NCBI GenBank assembly: GCA_001798075.1
Contig: MGRG01000014.1
Span: 1-64,000 of the forward strand
Direction of reading: 5' to 3'
Length of the DNA: 64,000 nucleotides
Source: Deltaproteobacteria bacterium RIFCSPHIGHO2_01_FULL_43_49
GTDB lineage: Bacteria; UBA10199; SPLOWO2-01-44-7
Shown here piece by piece: positions 61,792 through 64,000 of this stretch. Each line of letters opens with the position of its first letter. Within the stretch, counting starts at the first letter, position 1. Under the pieces are notes generated by a model, which ran no database searches, was not told the DNA's origin, and was given only the letters and a program-made list of their open reading frames with translations. Made by a program: the position numbers and the translations under genes.

Positions 61792-63810
61792 ATGTTAGCT
61801 GCCGGTGAAGTTAAAGGGATTAGTCCTAAATGTAGAGAATATTTCAATCCCCTCACTAAAGGGAAGGTAACCGTTTGCGACGGAGAGCCTAAAAAGCCTG
61901 AAGAAAGTTCAAAGTTTGAGGGAAAGCCTGAAATTTCTGAACCGATTCCACCTACAGATCCCAATTTCCAAGTTACAGACTATCAATATGGAATCTATTG
62001 CCAAGCCATGAATTGGCTGAATGAAAGAAAATCGCTCGTGGAAGTGGGTTCGGCATATGATGCCCTCTTTGATGGAGTAGAAAAAGTCAATGAACATTCT
62101 TTTGATGCTTTCGCAAAATCGGTCGGCTTGCCCAATACCTTCTGGTTAGCAACAACATCAACTTATGCCCATTCAGCAGGAAGAAATTTGTTGGGTGTTG
62201 CAGGAGGAAAATTGGCGGATCCTTTCAGTAAGGTTGGGAATTGGCAAGCAGTTAAGGGAGCTGGCAGGGCCCTTACCGTAGATGCCTGGGGTAAGAGCAC
62301 ATATTTTCAATTAGCTGCTTCCGCGCATTTAATGTTTGCAGGTGTTTTTAGAGGCCCCGATGAAATGATCGACAAATTTGGTGGCAAGCAATTGACAGGC
62401 GGTAACAGAAAAGCAGCCTATTGGGGTTTGGCGGGTGCTGAAGTGGCAGGTGCCTTTTGGTTTTTAGACCAAGGATATTCTACGATGCTGACTGGGGAGA
62501 AACTAGCATCAGGAGCACCCGTCAGAATTTCGCGTCTTTCACGTTTAAAATGGGCTGGATTGTGGTCAGTGTATAGCGCTTATTTTTATGCTCACGTAGA
62601 TCAAAGAGAAAATTTGCGGCGACAAGGAAAGGACCCTGGGGTAGCCGATAATCCTTTGAATTGGTCTTGGGATGCGTATAATCCAAACCGTTTTGTCTCG
62701 GATTGGTCTGCTAATGAATTGGGTGCTGCTCCATTTTGGGCGTTAGGTCCTAAAATGGCGCGTAGTCTAACAGACAAGGTTTTTGTCAAGTTGGGTTATT
62801 TTAAAGAAACTGAATATACTAATGCCGATGGGAAAAAACTGGCAGTTAAGGAGGCTAACTTTTATCAAGAGCGCCTCCCATTCTCAACAGCCGAAAAGGC
62901 AGCTCTCTTGACTCCGCAGGAAGGAACATTTTTAGCCGCGAGAACCTTAAGACAAGACATTTTTGGCATTAAGTTAACAAGACTTTTGGAAAGGTTTTGG
63001 ATCCGTTCCAAGTTTGTAGGTAGAGTTGGTTTTACCTCCATTAAAACTCCTTCGAGATGGTTTTATGTTCTCTTGCAGACGGCGTTAAATGTCCTTATTT
63101 CTTCGATGCCTCTCTCGCGTATTAATCAGATGGCACGGTCTATCACAGAAGATGACAAGTCTCGTAAGCCTGTGACATCGACCGATGCTTGTGAAGTTGC
63201 CAGTAGTTCAACAATTCGGGGTGTCAGTAATAGAGCGCTTATCAGTAATCTCTTGAATAATTTGGTTCTTGGGCCGGCTCGTTGGATGGGAGCTAATGTA
63301 TCCATTTATGGTTTTTATGCCCCCGGCATGGCGTTGAATGTCTATCCTTATAATAGTTGTAACGAGATCCCCAGTTCCTTCCATCAACTTGCCCTGCTGC
63401 ATTTGGAGCGCTATCGTGAGGCTACAAGTGAAGAGACTAAAATAAGAGAGAAGACCCTTTTTAAAATGTTTTTTGGATTGACCAACCCTGAAGATCAGAA
63501 AAAAGACATCGCCAAGTACACTCATCAGAGTTATCCTGAGGATGTGAGAACTTTGTTTGCACTGAAATCTGCCGGCTTGATGCCTAGTAATGACTTGCCA
63601 ACTGAACAAGAAGTTGCACAGGCAATCCAGGAAATAGGGATTCCGCAGTTGGCGACTATGTCCAAGGAAGAAATTGTGGGTACTATCTTATCTTTGAGCG
63701 ATGAGGAATTGGCTGAAGGGGCTATGCTCTCTCAACAGCCAGCCGGAAAAAGTCCTTTATTCGACGCAAGGAGTGATGATCCTTGGTTAGCCGACCCGTC
63801 CAAAGGCTAA
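61792..63810 (+). CDS. Large membrane-associated protein of unknown function 2
   Basis: 672 residues, no signal peptide. The N-terminus is Pro/Glu-rich (GEPKKPEESSKFEGKPEISE). Several moderately hydrophobic Gly/Ala/Trp-rich helices follow (KAAYWGLAGAEVAGAFWFLD, RLKWAGLWSVYSAYFYAHVD, ELGAAPFWALGPKMARSLTD). The C-terminus is acidic and helical (TMSKEEIVGTILSLSDEELA). The overall helix style resembles the preceding protein, suggesting a paired system. AAGGAG lies 4 nt before the ATG. Function unknown; family not recognised. Confidence 0.65.
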   Translation: MLAAGEVKGISPKCREYFNPLTKGKVTVCDGEPKKPEESSKFEGKPEISEPIPPTDPNFQVTDYQYGIYCQAMNWLNERKSLVEVGSAYDALFDGVEKVNEHSFDAFAKSVGLPNTFWLATTSTYAHSAGRNLLGVAGGKLADPFSKVGNWQAVKGAGRALTVDAWGKSTYFQLAASAHLMFAGVFRGPDEMIDKFGGKQLTGGNRKAAYWGLAGAEVAGAFWFLDQGYSTMLTGEKLASGAPVRISRLSRLKWAGLWSVYSAYFYAHVDQRENLRRQGKDPGVADNPLNWSWDAYNPNRFVSDWSANELGAAPFWALGPKMARSLTDKVFVKLGYFKETEYTNADGKKLAVKEANFYQERLPFSTAEKAALLTPQEGTFLAARTLRQDIFGIKLTRLLERFWIRSKFVGRVGFTSIKTPSRWFYVLLQTALNVLISSMPLSRINQMARSITEDDKSRKPVTSTDACEVASSSTIRGVSNRALISNLLNNLVLGPARWMGANVSIYGFYAPGMALNVYPYNSCNEIPSSFHQLALLHLERYREATSEETKIREKTLFKMFFGLTNPEDQKKDIAKYTHQSYPEDVRTLFALKSAGLMPSNDLPTEQEVAQAIQEIGIPQLATMSKEEIVGTILSLSDEELAEGAMLSQQPAGKSPLFDARSDDPWLADPSKG

Positions 63811-64000
63811 TTTCCGTTATTTTGCTGCTGTCCTTGAAGAAATTGGTTCATTCCCTCTTGGGTGACCACACTCAAATTAATCAGCGTTCCATGCTGTTCG
63901 TCATCTTTCACGAAAGTAAGAGAGCCGATTAGATTTCCCTTGTTGGCTTGGATTGAACCGAGATTCGCCATTGAGTTGTCAAACACAGTGACCTGCCAAC
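63807..64000 (-). CDS. C-terminal end of an unknown protein (partial)
   Basis: An open frame on the minus strand runs from the window edge to TAG at 63807-63809, ending QGQQQNNGN. The visible 64 residues include WQVTVFDNSMANLGSIQANK and GSLTFVKDDEQHGTLINLSV, a beta-rich pattern. Its stop overlaps the convergent stop of the preceding gene by 2 nt. Too short for identification. Confidence 0.6.
   Translation of the reverse strand, partial: WQVTVFDNSMANLGSIQANKGNLIGSLTFVKDDEQHGTLINLSVVTQEGMNQFLQGQQQNNGN

Overview
The window looks like chromosomal DNA of a Gram-negative, aerobically respiring bacterium of the broad, old-style deltaproteobacterial kind. The evidence is a canonical bacterial 16S/23S/5S set, the surE-pcm-nlpD gene order, lipoprotein and Tat signal peptides, alternative complex III next to an aa3-type oxidase, and FHA/GGDEF and PEGA-kinase signalling proteins. 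I cannot place it more precisely without a 16S search.

Layout. (1) 1-15.5 kb: the end of tuf, then an unbroken S10-spc-alpha ribosomal superoperon (rpsJ to rplQ, with secY, adk, map, infA and rpoA), all on the plus strand and with many ATGA overlaps. (2) 15.5-31.4 kb: mixed housekeeping and envelope genes: an M48 lipoprotein, a degenerate MBL protein, a tRNA-Ala locus broken by an insertion, FHA proteins, rmuC, nadK, nadD, lemA, a TPM protein, a cyclophilin lipoprotein, PBP1A, an FHA-GGDEF cyclase, a PEGA kinase and tatA. (3) 31.4-46.7 kb: a respiratory supercluster with actABCDEF (alternative complex III), SCO, coxB, coxA, a small glycine-rich protein, coxC, a coxD-dihaem cytochrome fusion, ctaA and ctaB. 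It would carry electrons from quinol through ACIII and tethered c haems to oxygen. (4) 46.8-53.9 kb: an rRNA operon (16S, tRNA-Ile, tRNA-Ala, 23S, 5S) interrupted by three group I introns, one encoding a LAGLIDADG endonuclease. (5) 54-57.1 kb: surE, pcm, a LysM/M23 peptidase, apt and tRNA-Arg. (6) 57.2-59.3 kb: an AbiEi-AbiEii toxin-antitoxin pair with an overlapping DEDD exonuclease gene. (7) 59.5-64 kb: two large unrecognised proteins and the end of a third gene.

The most unusual content is repeats. A structured element of about 165 nt occurs four times (C family), with clear compensatory base changes between copies. A second palindrome family (A/B) occurs six times. In both, a conserved core is flanked by arms that differ from copy to copy yet are always complementary to each other within a copy. 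Degenerate 7-8 nt repeat arrays, often folded as inverted hairpins, occur between genes, inside introns and inside genes. Several of these repeats encode the N-terminus or signal peptide of exported proteins (ActE, the TPM protein, SCO, the M23 peptidase and the protein after CoxA).

The three introns sit at the 16S decoding site, at helix 69 and at the peptidyl-transferase centre. The splice sites are supported by P1 pairing with a U.G at the 5' splice site; P10 was also found for the two 23S introns.
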